DNA of 43,785 nucleotides from GH45 sp046704385. Lineage in GTDB: Bacteria; Bacteroidota; Bacteroidia; Bacteroidales; SZUA-534. The notes beneath the pieces were generated by a model. That model was not told the origin of the DNA. It saw nothing but the letters and a program-made list of their open reading frames with translations, and ran no database searches. The stretch covers positions 1 through 43,785 of the forward strand of contig JBJKSB010000045.1 of assembly GCA_046704385.1 (NCBI GenBank), given 5' to 3'. Position numbers and translations under genes: made by a program. This document shows positions 1 through 8,098 of the stretch, piece after piece (within the stretch, counting starts at the first letter, position 1; each line of letters opens with the position of its first letter).

Positions 1-106
1 TGAGAACGGAAACTGGACAACGATTCAAACTGACCCAACTGTCACTAAAGTCACACTTTTCCCCATAATTCCTTACATTTCCTACCGCTTTGCTTTTGGG
101 GAGTAG
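1..106 (+). CDS. TonB-dependent receptor, C-terminal end only (copy A)
   Basis: This is the last 34 codons and TAG stop (104-106) of a gene that begins before the window. The frame ends in FPIIPYISYRFAFGE, and these last 15 residues are identical to the end of the receptor at 23977-26382. Identity to that gene is also high at base level and continues past the stop into the hairpin repeat, so the two are recent paralogues. The aromatic-rich end fits the last beta strand of an outer-membrane barrel. Only the very end is visible, so the substrate and the partner gene cannot be read. Assignment rests on the full-length paralogue. Confidence 0.8.
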   Translation, partial: ENGNWTTIQTDPTVTKVTLFPIIPYISYRFAFGE

Positions 107-177
107 TATATTTTAGCCACAGATTCATAGATTTAATAATAATCTGTGAATCTGTGGCTGGTTTTTCCCATTCTAAT
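103..177. repeat. Hairpin repeat, copy 1
   Basis: Arms 115-133 and 141-159 form a 19-bp stem with one G-T pair and a 7-base loop, followed by GGTTTTT. The unit from 103 to 177 matches 22864-22937 nearly base for base. The inverted repeat lies between two converging genes (receptor A and the NlpC/P60 gene) and overlaps the stop codons of both, so it probably serves as a two-way transcription terminator. See copies 2 and 3. Confidence 0.85.
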
Positions 178-958
178 CCAAAATATACCGCTTTATTACT
201 CTCAACTTATGCGAATAACTGTTAGTTTGAGCATTAAAAATTCCCTGGTGATCTATTTTTTCAATTTTTACCCAACCTGAAGCATGGATTATTTGTGAAT
301 TGTTCAATAATAAACCTACATGAACAATCCTTCTTTCTTCGTCGTCAAAAAAAACTAAATCACCTGTTTGCGATTCTTCCAGAAAATTAACAGTTATTCC
401 CTGTGATACTTGCTCTGAGGCATCCCTCTTTAATCTCAAACCTGCCATTTTATACACTATTTGTGTAAATCCGGAACAATCGATGCCCAAAATGGTCCTG
501 CCTCCCCATAAGTAAGGAGCATTTTCAAATTGTTGTGCAATCGGGCCAATGTTTTCCACGGTCAGGGGCAATTTTCCGGTTTTATACTTATACCTGAATT
601 TCAAATCTTCAATTTGAATATTTCCTTCATCATTAATTAATGGCAGACTACTTCCTGCAACTAAAGGGAGTACCTTGTTTTCGGATAAATTGCTGATAGG
701 AGAAATGATTTTCTGACTTACTGATAAATTTTCAGCAGCAATAGTATCGTAGGTTTCCTGGGCGATATTAAAAATTGTTTTTTTATCAATCCATCCTTCA
801 TACGAATCAAATTCGGTAATAATTTTTGCCCAATTACCTGTAATTTCCAGAATATTAAATAATTCACCAAAAATAATCTGGGTAACCATCTCGGCTCGTT
901 CTGAAGGGTGTATCCGAACAGGAATTAAAGTATGAATGCAAATACCGAATTTTCTCAT
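173..958 (-). CDS. SH3 plus NlpC/P60 cysteine peptidase
   Basis: Predicted cell-wall peptide endopeptidase of the C40 family, 261 residues. Residues about 12-60 resemble a bacterial SH3 domain; residues about 135-255 are the NlpC/P60 domain with catalytic Cys161 (GIDCSGF), His213 (IVHVGLL) and His225 (IIHASG). Known SH3-NlpC/P60 enzymes of Bacteroides cut after gamma-D-Glu in stem peptides. The N-terminus (MRKFGICIHT...) has no clear signal peptide or lipobox, which favours a cytoplasmic role in muropeptide recycling; this is inference. It converges on receptor copy A across the hairpin repeat and diverges from the PgpH-like gene. A possible -7 element TACCTTTG lies at 995-1002 on the minus strand. 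Confidence 0.88.
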   Translation of the reverse strand: MRKFGICIHTLIPVRIHPSERAEMVTQIIFGELFNILEITGNWAKIITEFDSYEGWIDKKTIFNIAQETYDTIAAENLSVSQKIISPISNLSENKVLPLVAGSSLPLINDEGNIQIEDLKFRYKYKTGKLPLTVENIGPIAQQFENAPYLWGGRTILGIDCSGFTQIVYKMAGLRLKRDASEQVSQGITVNFLEESQTGDLVFFDDEERRIVHVGLLLNNSQIIHASGWVKIEKIDHQGIFNAQTNSYSHKLRVIKRYILD

Positions 959-994
959 AAAATATTAAGACTTTGTGGACAACCGAGTCAGTCT

Positions 995-1002
995 CAAAGG
1001 TA
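995..1002 (-). promoter_or_regulatory. Possible -7 box for the NlpC/P60 gene
   Basis: Reads TACCTTTG on the minus strand, matching the Bacteroidota -7 consensus TAnnTTTG, 37 bases before the start codon. A TTTG that could serve as the -33 element lies 25 bases further up, longer than the usual 19-21, so the call is weak. Confidence 0.35.
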
Positions 1003-1082
1003 ATAAAACCCATGTAAAATAGTTCTGCAAACTATTGATTTGTGAATTAATCAGACTAAATTAGTGGCTTAATTAATGAATT

Positions 1083-3194
1083 ATGGATGGAAATATTGAG
1101 AACTGGGCTAATAATAATAAGCGCTTTTATATTATTTTGCTTTTTGTAATAGCTGCCTCCATTGCAGTTTATTTGATGCCAATTCAGGGAAAATTCCGTT
1201 ATGAGTATCAAAAGGGGGTTCCCTGGTCGCACGAAAACCTGATAGCACCTTTCGATTTTGCTATTCTTAAAACCGATCAGGAAATTAAGGAGGAAAAGGA
1301 TAGTGTGCTGAAAAATGTAAAACCTTATTTTAAATTAAATGAGGAAGTTGGGTCCGATCAGTTAAATAAATTTATTGAAGCTTTCCCGGAGCGATATAAG
1401 GATGCCATGGAGGTAACCCAAAAGATTTATCCTAATTTTAAACCTTCAGATTCGCTCTATAACTACACTAAAGACAAGGCTTTTGAAATTTTGAAATTTA
1501 TATATGATAAGGGAGTGGTTGAATTTTCAGAGATTCTTGACAATACAAAAAATGGAAGCACATTGGTAATTCTGAAAAATAATATTGCTGAGAATCGTGA
1601 TGTTGAGGAGGTTTTTACTCAAAAAATAGCGTACAGTTACATTTCAAAAGTATTGAAGCGTGATTACGTGCAATTTCCTGAATTTATTACCCTGGTAGAA
1701 AATCTTAAGATGTATGATTTTGTTGCTCAGAATCTTTTTTATGATGAAGCCACAACAAAGAAAATCAGGGACGAAATGGTCAATGGTATTTCAACCAAGC
1801 GTGGAATGGTGCAGGCGGGTGAACGTATAATTATGACCGGGGACATTGTTGGTGATGAAAATTTCAGAGTACTCGAATCGTTACGGAAAGAATATGAAAG
1901 TATTTTAGGATCAAGTGTTCAAAACAGATGGTTAATTGTGGGGCACGTTGTTATTATATTATTGTCGTTCCTTTTACTTTATTTATTCCTGTTTAATTTC
2001 AGAAAGGAGATACTCGTTACCTTTTCAAAGTCACTTTTTATATTAATGATGGTGTTGATAATGGTGGCGGTTTCGAGTTTGGTGGTACGGTTTAATGCTG
2101 TAAATATTTATGTGGTTCCATACGTTGCACTGCCCATAATAATATTTACATTTTATGATTCGCGTCTGGCATTTTATATACACATGGTAACCATTATGAT
2201 TGTGGGTTTTTGGGTGCCAAATGCCTTTGAGTTTATTTTCCTTCAATTTGTAGCCGGTGCCATTTCAATTTTTAGTATGGCAAAATTATATCGCCGTGGA
2301 CAGCTTTTTGTGGCAGTGGGTTCTATTTTTCTTACCTATCTGATAGCATATTCAGCACTTGGGTTGCTACAGGAAGGAACCATCACCAAAATTAACTATT
2401 ATACCTATTTCTGGTTTGCAGGAAATGCATTGCTGTTGTTGGCTTCCTATCCTTTAATATTTTTATTTGAGAAAATATTTGGTTTTTTGTCTGATGCAAC
2501 CCTTTTGGAACTGTCGGATACAAACCATCCTGCTCTTAGGGCGCTGGCTGAAAAAGCTCCCGGAACCTTTCATCATGTTATCCAGGTGGCAAATCTGGCC
2601 GAGGAAGCCATTCGCAGAATAGGAGGGAACACCTTGTTAATCCGGGTTGGTGCTTTATATCATGACATTGGTAAAATTGGTGCCCCGGGTTTCTTTGTGG
2701 AAAATCAGGGCCTTCAAAACCCACATGAGAATTTAACGTATGAGAAAAGTGCCGAGGTTATTATTCAGCATGTTAATTACGGTGCAGAACTGGCCAGAAA
2801 ATATAAACTACCAAAGCCTATTATTGATTTTATTTATACACATCATGGAACCGGGCTGGTGAAGTACTTTTATACAAAATATGCCAACGAAAATTCGGGA
2901 GTAGTACCCGATATTTCAAAATTTTCATATCCCGGGCCGTCACCTTTTACCAAGGAAACTGCGGTTCTAATGATGGCTGATGCCGTGGAAGCCTCAAGTA
3001 GAACAATTAAAGAGTATAACGAAAATTCGATTGATGCTTTGGTTGAGAAAATTATCAATAGTCAGCTTGAAGATAATCAGTTTGAGGAGGCCGATATTAC
3101 TTTCCGCGATATATTTAAAGTTAAGGAGGTTTTCAAACAAAAGCTCATGAATATTTACCACTCAAGAATTGAATATCCGGAAAAAGCTAATTGA
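1083..3194 (+). CDS. pgpH: 7TM-HD family cyclic-di-AMP phosphodiesterase (PgpH-like)
   Basis: Membrane protein of 703 residues with the full 7TMR-HD architecture. One N-terminal membrane helix (about 15-33) is followed by a large extracytoplasmic region to about 280, then a block of hydrophobic helices (about 284-465) and a cytoplasmic HD hydrolase domain. Metal-binding residues are visible: H497/H498 (TFHHVIQ), the signature H527-D528 (YHDIGKIG) and H587/H588 (THHGTG), then D in MADAVEAS. In Listeria PgpH this family hydrolyses cyclic di-AMP; the activity here is inferred from the family. The ATG at 1083 gives the normal family length. It diverges from the peptidase gene and is followed 23 bases after its stop by a strong terminator, so it is probably transcribed alone. 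Confidence 0.9.
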   Translation: MDGNIENWANNNKRFYIILLFVIAASIAVYLMPIQGKFRYEYQKGVPWSHENLIAPFDFAILKTDQEIKEEKDSVLKNVKPYFKLNEEVGSDQLNKFIEAFPERYKDAMEVTQKIYPNFKPSDSLYNYTKDKAFEILKFIYDKGVVEFSEILDNTKNGSTLVILKNNIAENRDVEEVFTQKIAYSYISKVLKRDYVQFPEFITLVENLKMYDFVAQNLFYDEATTKKIRDEMVNGISTKRGMVQAGERIIMTGDIVGDENFRVLESLRKEYESILGSSVQNRWLIVGHVVIILLSFLLLYLFLFNFRKEILVTFSKSLFILMMVLIMVAVSSLVVRFNAVNIYVVPYVALPIIIFTFYDSRLAFYIHMVTIMIVGFWVPNAFEFIFLQFVAGAISIFSMAKLYRRGQLFVAVGSIFLTYLIAYSALGLLQEGTITKINYYTYFWFAGNALLLLASYPLIFLFEKIFGFLSDATLLELSDTNHPALRALAEKAPGTFHHVIQVANLAEEAIRRIGGNTLLIRVGALYHDIGKIGAPGFFVENQGLQNPHENLTYEKSAEVIIQHVNYGAELARKYKLPKPIIDFIYTHHGTGLVKYFYTKYANENSGVVPDISKFSYPGPSPFTKETAVLMMADAVEASSRTIKEYNENSIDALVEKIINSQLEDNQFEEADITFRDIFKVKEVFKQKLMNIYHSRIEYPEKAN

Positions 3195-3217
3195 AATTGA
3201 TGGATTTATAATTTTGC

Positions 3218-3242
3218 AAAGCCGCAATCTGCGGCTTTTTTA
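3218..3242 (+). terminator. Rho-independent terminator after the PgpH-like gene
   Basis: Stem AAAGCCGCA (3218-3226) pairs with TGCGGCTTT (3230-3238) over a 3-base loop, ending in a T run. Its last bases overlap the stop codon of the converging lipoprotein gene. Confidence 0.9.
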
Positions 3243-3740
3243 ATGTGTAAACGACATTTTTGAAGTCACATCAATATAATCTCCGGGAGCCAACTGAGCG
3301 GTTTTTTGCGTGATAGTTAAGCCAATAGTTTCTACGGTGGTGAGATCACAGGCATTTTCATCCAGCAGATCAATAGTATATTCATGACTAACCGTGTCAC
3401 CATAAGTCTGCATCCATAATACGGCTTCGTTTGCTCTGAATTTCCAATCACCACTGCCAACCAGCACATAGTTGCACTGTGCCCCCTGAGGTTTGGTAAC
3501 AAAGGTGCCATCAGTTGTAAAATTTATTAAATCGTCCAAAATGCATTCCGGTAATTCAACACTGGCCGGATCGTTAAAAACATCAATAGTATGGGTTCCC
3601 GACCCAATAGTGTAAGTCATGGTCCAGGCGTTAAGTTTCCAGTCTTTCTCACATAACAAGGTAGTTTTATCCTTTTGGTCTTTAGTGCAGGAAGAAAGCA
3701 TTATAATAGCTACAACTGCAACTGATAATAACTTTTTCAT
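3240..3740 (-). CDS. Small lipoprotein, lipocalin-like, function unknown
   Basis: Protein of 166 residues with a lipoprotein signal (MKKLLSVAVVAIIMLSSC, lipid-modified Cys18), so it should be anchored in the periplasm or on the outer membrane. The mature part opens with a KDWKLNAWTMTY-type strand and contains GSGDWKFRANEAVLWMQ, the sort of pattern seen in the small lipocalin-like lipoproteins of Bacteroidota; that family label is tentative. Two further Cys residues in mid-protein (ELPECILDD and GAQCNYV) could form a disulfide. It lies downstream of rnfA on the same strand but is separated from it by a strong terminator, so it is a separate transcript. No binding partner can be named. Confidence 0.75.
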   Translation of the reverse strand: MKKLLSVAVVAIIMLSSCTKDQKDKTTLLCEKDWKLNAWTMTYTIGSGTHTIDVFNDPASVELPECILDDLINFTTDGTFVTKPQGAQCNYVLVGSGDWKFRANEAVLWMQTYGDTVSHEYTIDLLDENACDLTTVETIGLTITQKTAQLAPGDYIDVTSKMSFTH

Positions 3741-3786
3741 ATGGGTAATAATTTAGTTCTATATAAATATACAACTAAAATGAATG

Positions 3787-3819
3787 AAATAAAAAACCGG
3801 TTCGAAGTGAACCGGTTTC
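3787..3819 (-). terminator. Rho-independent terminator of the rnf operon
   Basis: On the minus strand AAACCGGTTC and GAACCGGTTT form a perfect 10-bp stem (3794-3803 with 3809-3818, 5-base loop) followed by a run of T. It begins about 25 bases after the rnfA stop codon and closes the operon. Confidence 0.92.
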
Positions 3820-3843
3820 TGAATGTTATTTTTTAAAGATAAA

Positions 3844-4419
3844 TTATTTTACCAACCCGCTAAAACCCATAAATGCCATAGCAAGTATACCTGCTGTAAC
3901 TAGTGCAATGGGAACTCCCTTCATACCTTTGGGAATTTTCATCAAATCTAATTGTTCACGTAATCCTGCGAACAGAACCAGTGCTAAACCAAAACCTATG
4001 GCAGTTGAAATGGCAAAAACCACTCCCTCCATCAGGTTGTAGTTTTTTTGGATAGTCAGTATGGCAACCCCCAGGATGGCACAGTTAGTAGTAATAAGCG
4101 GCAGAAAAACTCCAAGTGCCTGGTAAAGAGCAGGACTTACTTTTTTAAGGATGATCTCAACCAACTGAACTAAAGCTGCAATTACCAAAATAAAGGTAAT
4201 GGTTTGCATAAAACCAATCCCAAGGCGATCGAGTATCGATTTTTGAATTAAATAAGTAACTATTGTCGCGATAGCCATTACGAAGGTAACCGCCCCGGCC
4301 ATACCAGCTGCAGTTGATATTTTCTTTGAAACACCCAGGAAAGGACAAATTCCTAAAAACTGGCTTAATACAATATTATTAACAAATATGGCTGTTATTA
4401 TTATAAAAATATATGTCAT
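3844..4419 (-). CDS. rnfA: Rnf complex membrane subunit RnfA
   Basis: Integral membrane subunit of the Rnf ferredoxin:NAD oxidoreductase, which couples electron flow to Na+ or H+ export across the inner membrane. The 191-residue protein has about six membrane helices and the family's start, with FVNNIVLSQFLGICPFLGVSKK carrying the conserved Cys that in RnfA/RnfE (and NqrD/E) pairs bind an intramembrane iron site. It is the last gene of the operon, 11 bases after rnfE, with a strong AGGAGG ribosome site at 4427-4432 that overlaps the rnfE stop codon. Identification over NqrE rests on the operon, which has rnfB and rnfC rather than nqrA and nqrF. Confidence 0.95.
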   Translation of the reverse strand: MTYIFIIITAIFVNNIVLSQFLGICPFLGVSKKISTAAGMAGAVTFVMAIATIVTYLIQKSILDRLGIGFMQTITFILVIAALVQLVEIILKKVSPALYQALGVFLPLITTNCAILGVAILTIQKNYNLMEGVVFAISTAIGFGLALVLFAGLREQLDLMKIPKGMKGVPIALVTAGILAMAFMGFSGLVK

Positions 4420-4430
4420 AATTTATCCTC

Positions 4431-5015
4431 CTAAGCCTTTTTAAAACGGTTAATAATCAAAATCAGGTAACCCAGAACAAGGAATGCTCCAGGAGCTAAA
4501 ACAAATATCAGCATACCATAATTGCTGTTAAAAATTTGATGGCCAAAAACTCTTCCGCTTCCTAAAAATTCTCTTACAGAGCCCAACAGGGTTAATGCCA
4601 GTGTAAAACCGACACCCATGCCCAGCCCATCAATAGCCGATGAAAATACATTGTTTTTTGAAGCAAAAGCTTCGGCACGTCCCAATACAATACAGTTTAC
4701 TACAATTAAAGGTATATACAAGCCTAAACTTGCAAACAATGCCGGTAAAAAGGCTTGCATAGTTAATTCAACCACTGTAACAAACGAGGCTATAATAATT
4801 ATATACGATGGTATACGAACCTTGTCTGGAATCCCGTTTTTAACAGCTGATACGGCAATATTTGCCATAACCAGTACAAAGGTGGTAGCCAAACCCATAC
4901 CCAGCCCATTCTGCGCGGATGTTGATACCCCCAGCGTAGGGCACATACCCAGTAATAAAGCGAAAACAGGGTTTTCCTTTATTAATCCTTTGGTAAAGTT
5001 TTTAAAATTATTCAT
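4431..5015 (-). CDS. rnfE: Rnf complex membrane subunit RnfE
   Basis: Membrane subunit paired with RnfA, 194 residues with about six helices. It carries the family pattern FALLLGMCPTLGVSTSAQNGLGMG with the conserved Cys, and a second conserved Cys in LIVVNCIVLGRAEAFASKN. The start chosen is the ATG at 5015: a GTG two codons upstream (5019-5021) is in frame, but it abuts the AGGAGG ribosome site at 5021-5026, which sits five bases before this ATG. The start overlaps the last eight bases of rnfG, so translation is probably coupled. Confidence 0.95.
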   Translation of the reverse strand: MNNFKNFTKGLIKENPVFALLLGMCPTLGVSTSAQNGLGMGLATTFVLVMANIAVSAVKNGIPDKVRIPSYIIIIASFVTVVELTMQAFLPALFASLGLYIPLIVVNCIVLGRAEAFASKNNVFSSAIDGLGMGVGFTLALTLLGSVREFLGSGRVFGHQIFNSNYGMLIFVLAPGAFLVLGYLILIINRFKKA

Positions 5016-5730
5016 TATCACCTCCTTGTAAATCTGAAGTTATGCCATTGGTATCTGTTTTTGTAGTAGCCTGCATGCTTGAATTCAGCGCAGCACTTGC
5101 CCGGTTTATAGCATCAAGAAAAGCGCGGGAACTAATAGTAGCTGCAGTAATCGCATCAATTTCGCCACCATCTTTTGATACGGAAAAACCATTATCACCT
5201 GGTTTTTTATTGATAATGCTTTTGGTATCGCCACCTTTCCCGGGTTTTATACCAAACAGCCAGTCAAATACATTGAGTTTAGCTTCTGTGTTTTCAGTAG
5301 TTATTTCAGCCGGCCTGAACCAATCGTTCATTTTCGAACCTAAGCCTGGAGTTTCTTTATGTTCCAGTACCTGGTAATTATAAATTGTACCATTGGGATT
5401 AAAACCCACCATAATCCGGATTAATCCTCCAAAACCTTTGTTGGTATATGTTTTTACAGCAGTTCCTACTAACTTATTGTCCATTTTGGCAGGATAGGCT
5501 TCCACTGGTTCACCTCCTTCAACATCAATAAGATACATTTCGTCGTTAGGGTTGTTGTTGTAAGGCGGCACTACTTTGTTTATGGCCTCCAGCTTATTTT
5601 TAAGCTGTGCATCTTTAATGGGTTCTTTGGTAAACTCATATACAAAACCTAAAATAGTAGACGAAATTAGTGTTACTACGAATAAAGCCAGTAACATATT
5701 TTTAAATGTAGATTCTAATTTAGCGGCCAT
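5008..5730 (-). CDS. rnfG: Rnf complex flavoprotein subunit RnfG
   Basis: Periplasm-facing flavoprotein of the Rnf complex, 240 residues. One N-terminal membrane helix (about 11-32, NMLLALFVVTLISSTILGFV) anchors an FMN-binding domain. The covalent FMN site is the Thr of the S/TxAT motif, here TAATIS with Thr198, followed by the usual SSRAFLDAINRA helix. The tail after residue 215 is Thr/Gln/Asp-rich and variable. It overlaps rnfD by 11 bases and rnfE by eight. A strong AGGAGG site lies six bases before the ATG. Confidence 0.95.
   Translation of the reverse strand: MAAKLESTFKNMLLALFVVTLISSTILGFVYEFTKEPIKDAQLKNKLEAINKVVPPYNNNPNDEMYLIDVEGGEPVEAYPAKMDNKLVGTAVKTYTNKGFGGLIRIMVGFNPNGTIYNYQVLEHKETPGLGSKMNDWFRPAEITTENTEAKLNVFDWLFGIKPGKGGDTKSIINKKPGDNGFSVSKDGGEIDAITAATISSRAFLDAINRASAALNSSMQATTKTDTNGITSDLQGGDNE
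5021..5026 (-). promoter_or_regulatory. Shine-Dalgarno site that sets the rnfE start
   Basis: AGGAGG on the minus strand, five bases from the ATG at 5015 and inside the 3' end of rnfG. It argues against the in-frame GTG at 5019-5021 as the start. Equivalent AGGAGG sites precede rnfA (4427-4432), rnfG (5737-5742) and rnfC (8087-8092). Confidence 0.85.
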
Positions 5731-6724
5731 TTTTCACCTCCTCTCCAAATCGTTTAGGTTTTATGTATCGGTTAATTATGGGAACAAAGGCATTCATGAT
5801 CAGAATTGCAAATGAAACACCCTCAGGATAGGCACCGAAAGTTCTTATTAATACGGTCAATATTCCAATACCAATGGCAAAAATGATCATGCCTTTGGGA
5901 GTCATGGGTGAGGTGACCATATCGGTAGCCATGAAAATTGCCCCCAATAAAGCTCCTCCGGTTAAAACATGGAATAAAGGATCGGCGTAATGTTCAGGGT
6001 TGGCATAATGCAAAATGCCTGAAAAGATAAAGATTGTTCCGATCATGAAAACAGGGATGTGCCAGGTTATAATTTTACGATAAAGCATAAAAGCAAAACC
6101 CAGAATTAGCGCCAGGGCACTTATTTCACCCATACTTCCACCCATTTGGCCCATAAATAATTGCATGCGTGAAGGAACCTGGTCCATCAGGTTTGAGAGT
6201 ATTTCGCCATTTTTTAATCCTTCTTTTATAACACCAAGAGGGGTTGCGCCAGTTATTGCATCGGTGTAGCCTGTAAATAATCCTTTTGGGATGGGCCAGC
6301 TTGTCATCTGAACCGGAAATGATATTAACAGAAAAACCCTTCCTACTAATGCCGGATTAAATGGATTTTGACCTAAGCCGCCAAAAGAAAGTTTACCTAT
6401 GCCAATTGCAACTAATGCTCCAATAACCAAGATGCCGATGGGAAGATTACTTGGCACATTAAAGGCAAGCAATAGCCCTGTTACTATGGCTGAACCATCC
6501 CAAATGGTGGGTTTCACCCTTAAAATCAGTTTTTGAATTAAAAACTCAAACAATAAACAGCTTGCTATTGAAACAAGCGTTACAATAAGAGCACCTGATC
6601 CAAAGAAAAAAATGGATGAAGCAAGTGCCGGTACAAGGGCCAGAACCACTCCGTACATTATCTTTTTTATGGAATATTCCCCTGAAACGTGAGGCGAAGG
6701 GGAAACGCTTAATATTTGATTCAT
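5720..6724 (-). CDS. rnfD: Rnf complex membrane flavoprotein subunit RnfD
   Basis: Polytopic membrane subunit, 334 residues, of the NqrB/RnfD family. The covalent FMN site is Thr161 in TDAITGATPL, matching the family SGAT motif. Earlier conserved stretches include SPSPHVSGEYSIKKIMYGV at the N-terminus and GGLGQNPFNPALVGR near residue 120. In characterised complexes RnfD with RnfG passes electrons through the membrane region. The start lies 19 bases after rnfC in an AT-rich gap without a ribosome site, unlike its neighbours. Confidence 0.95.
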   Translation of the reverse strand: MNQILSVSPSPHVSGEYSIKKIMYGVVLALVPALASSIFFFGSGALIVTLVSIASCLLFEFLIQKLILRVKPTIWDGSAIVTGLLLAFNVPSNLPIGILVIGALVAIGIGKLSFGGLGQNPFNPALVGRVFLLISFPVQMTSWPIPKGLFTGYTDAITGATPLGVIKEGLKNGEILSNLMDQVPSRMQLFMGQMGGSMGEISALALILGFAFMLYRKIITWHIPVFMIGTIFIFSGILHYANPEHYADPLFHVLTGGALLGAIFMATDMVTSPMTPKGMIIFAIGIGILTVLIRTFGAYPEGVSFAILIMNAFVPIINRYIKPKRFGEEVKNGR

Positions 6725-6743
6725 ATTAATAATTTAATATTAT

Positions 6744-8081
6744 TTAAACAGGCATGTTTCGGGTTCTGATAATTTTGCCAACTGTGGCTTTACCCAACCT
6801 GATATAATCTAATAAAGGCCTGTCGGCCGGACAGGTATACATACACGAGCCACATTCAATACAATCCATGGTTCGTTCTTCTTCTGCACGGTCCCATATC
6901 TGGTTCTCTGCCAAAGTCATCAATAAATAAGGTTCCATACCCATGGGGCAAACCGAAACACATTTACCGCAGCGAATACAAGGTTGACCGGGTTTGCGTT
7001 CCGATTCTTCCCGGTTGAATATTAAAACGCCGGACGATCCTTTGGAAATAGGCGCGTTTATCGTACTTATTGATTTACCCATCATGGGACCGCCGCTGAC
7101 TATTTTACCGGTATCGTCAGGAAGGCCTCCGGCAGCTTCAATTAACTGTGAGGTTGGAGTACCAATACGTACCAAAAAATTCGACGGATTTTTAACCGAT
7201 TTCCCTGTCACGGTAACAATCCTTTCGAAAAGCGGTTTGTTTTTTTGTACGGCTTCGTAAACCGCATAAGCAGTACCAACATTATGAACCACGGCTCCTA
7301 CTTCGATTGGTAATGCACCCGAAGGTATTTCGCGGTTAATTATAGCTTTAATCAATTGTTTTTCACCACCTTGTGGATATTTAACTTTTAAAGGAACAAT
7401 TTCAATTCCTTCATAATAATTTGCTATTTCAGTAAGTTGCTTAATGGCATCGGGTTTATTGTTTTCAATTCCGACAGCGGCTCTTGAAACTCCGAGAACT
7501 TTCATTATCAGTGTGGTACCTATTAAAATTTCCTCACCCTTTTCCAGCATAAGTCTATGGTCGGCAGTAAGATAAGGTTCGCACTCTACGCCATTTATTA
7601 AAAGTACCTCGGCTTTTTTACCCGGAGGCGGGGCCAGTTTAATATGCGATGGAAACGTAGCACCACCTAATCCCACAATTCCTGCTTCTTTAATCTTCGA
7701 TAGAATGATATCGGGTGAATCAGTTATATCACGGTTAATAGCAGAGCTTCTCTCAATAGTCTCAAGCCATTCGTCTCCTTCTACAGTAATTGTAATACCC
7801 GTGCGTTTAAAACCGGAATTGTCAATAAATTCATCAATTTTTAATACAGTTCCGGAAACGGATGAGTGTATATTAGCAGAAACAAAACCACTGCTTTGTG
7901 CAATTACCTGGCCTACCTTTACCTGGTCACCCTTTTGAACTGTGGGGCTGGCAGGTGCACCAATATGCTGGCCCAGTGGTATTTGGGCAATTTTGGGCAA
8001 TTCGGCGGTTACAATGGGAGCATTTGCCGAAAACTTATTTTCAGCTGGATGCACACCACCTTTTTTAAATGTTTTTAACAC
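6744..8081 (-). CDS. rnfC: Rnf complex NADH-binding subunit RnfC (GTG start)
   Basis: Peripheral cytoplasmic subunit that exchanges electrons with NAD(H), 445 residues. The N-terminal part is the biotinyl/lipoyl-like RnfC barrel, then a Complex-I-51-kDa-type nucleotide/FMN fold with GLGGATFPSHIKL, and a C-terminal pair of [4Fe-4S] motifs: C368, C371, C374, C378 and C407, C410, C413, C417. The start is a GTG at 8079-8081; AGGAGG at 8087-8092 sits five bases upstream, so the unusual codon is well supported. Length is close to that of compact RnfC proteins of anaerobes; there is no long Ala/Lys-rich tail as in enterobacteria. It lies 17 bases after rnfB. Confidence 0.95.
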   Translation of the reverse strand: MLKTFKKGGVHPAENKFSANAPIVTAELPKIAQIPLGQHIGAPASPTVQKGDQVKVGQVIAQSSGFVSANIHSSVSGTVLKIDEFIDNSGFKRTGITITVEGDEWLETIERSSAINRDITDSPDIILSKIKEAGIVGLGGATFPSHIKLAPPPGKKAEVLLINGVECEPYLTADHRLMLEKGEEILIGTTLIMKVLGVSRAAVGIENNKPDAIKQLTEIANYYEGIEIVPLKVKYPQGGEKQLIKAIINREIPSGALPIEVGAVVHNVGTAYAVYEAVQKNKPLFERIVTVTGKSVKNPSNFLVRIGTPTSQLIEAAGGLPDDTGKIVSGGPMMGKSISTINAPISKGSSGVLIFNREESERKPGQPCIRCGKCVSVCPMGMEPYLLMTLAENQIWDRAEEERTMDCIECGSCMYTCPADRPLLDYIRLGKATVGKIIRTRNMPV

Positions 8082-8086
8082 TTTAT

Positions 8087-8092
8087 CCTCCT
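8087..8092 (-). promoter_or_regulatory. Shine-Dalgarno site supporting the rnfC GTG start
   Basis: AGGAGG on the minus strand, five bases ahead of GTG 8079-8081. No ATG in a suitable position exists nearby, and the first residues (MLKTFKKGGVHPAENK) match RnfC N-termini. Confidence 0.85.
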
Positions 8093-8098
8093 GTTTTA

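Noticed and set aside
4618..5377. Plus-strand open frames of 111-137 codons across rnfE and rnfG
   Set aside because: They are mirror frames of strongly conserved rnf genes, without ribosome site or domain.
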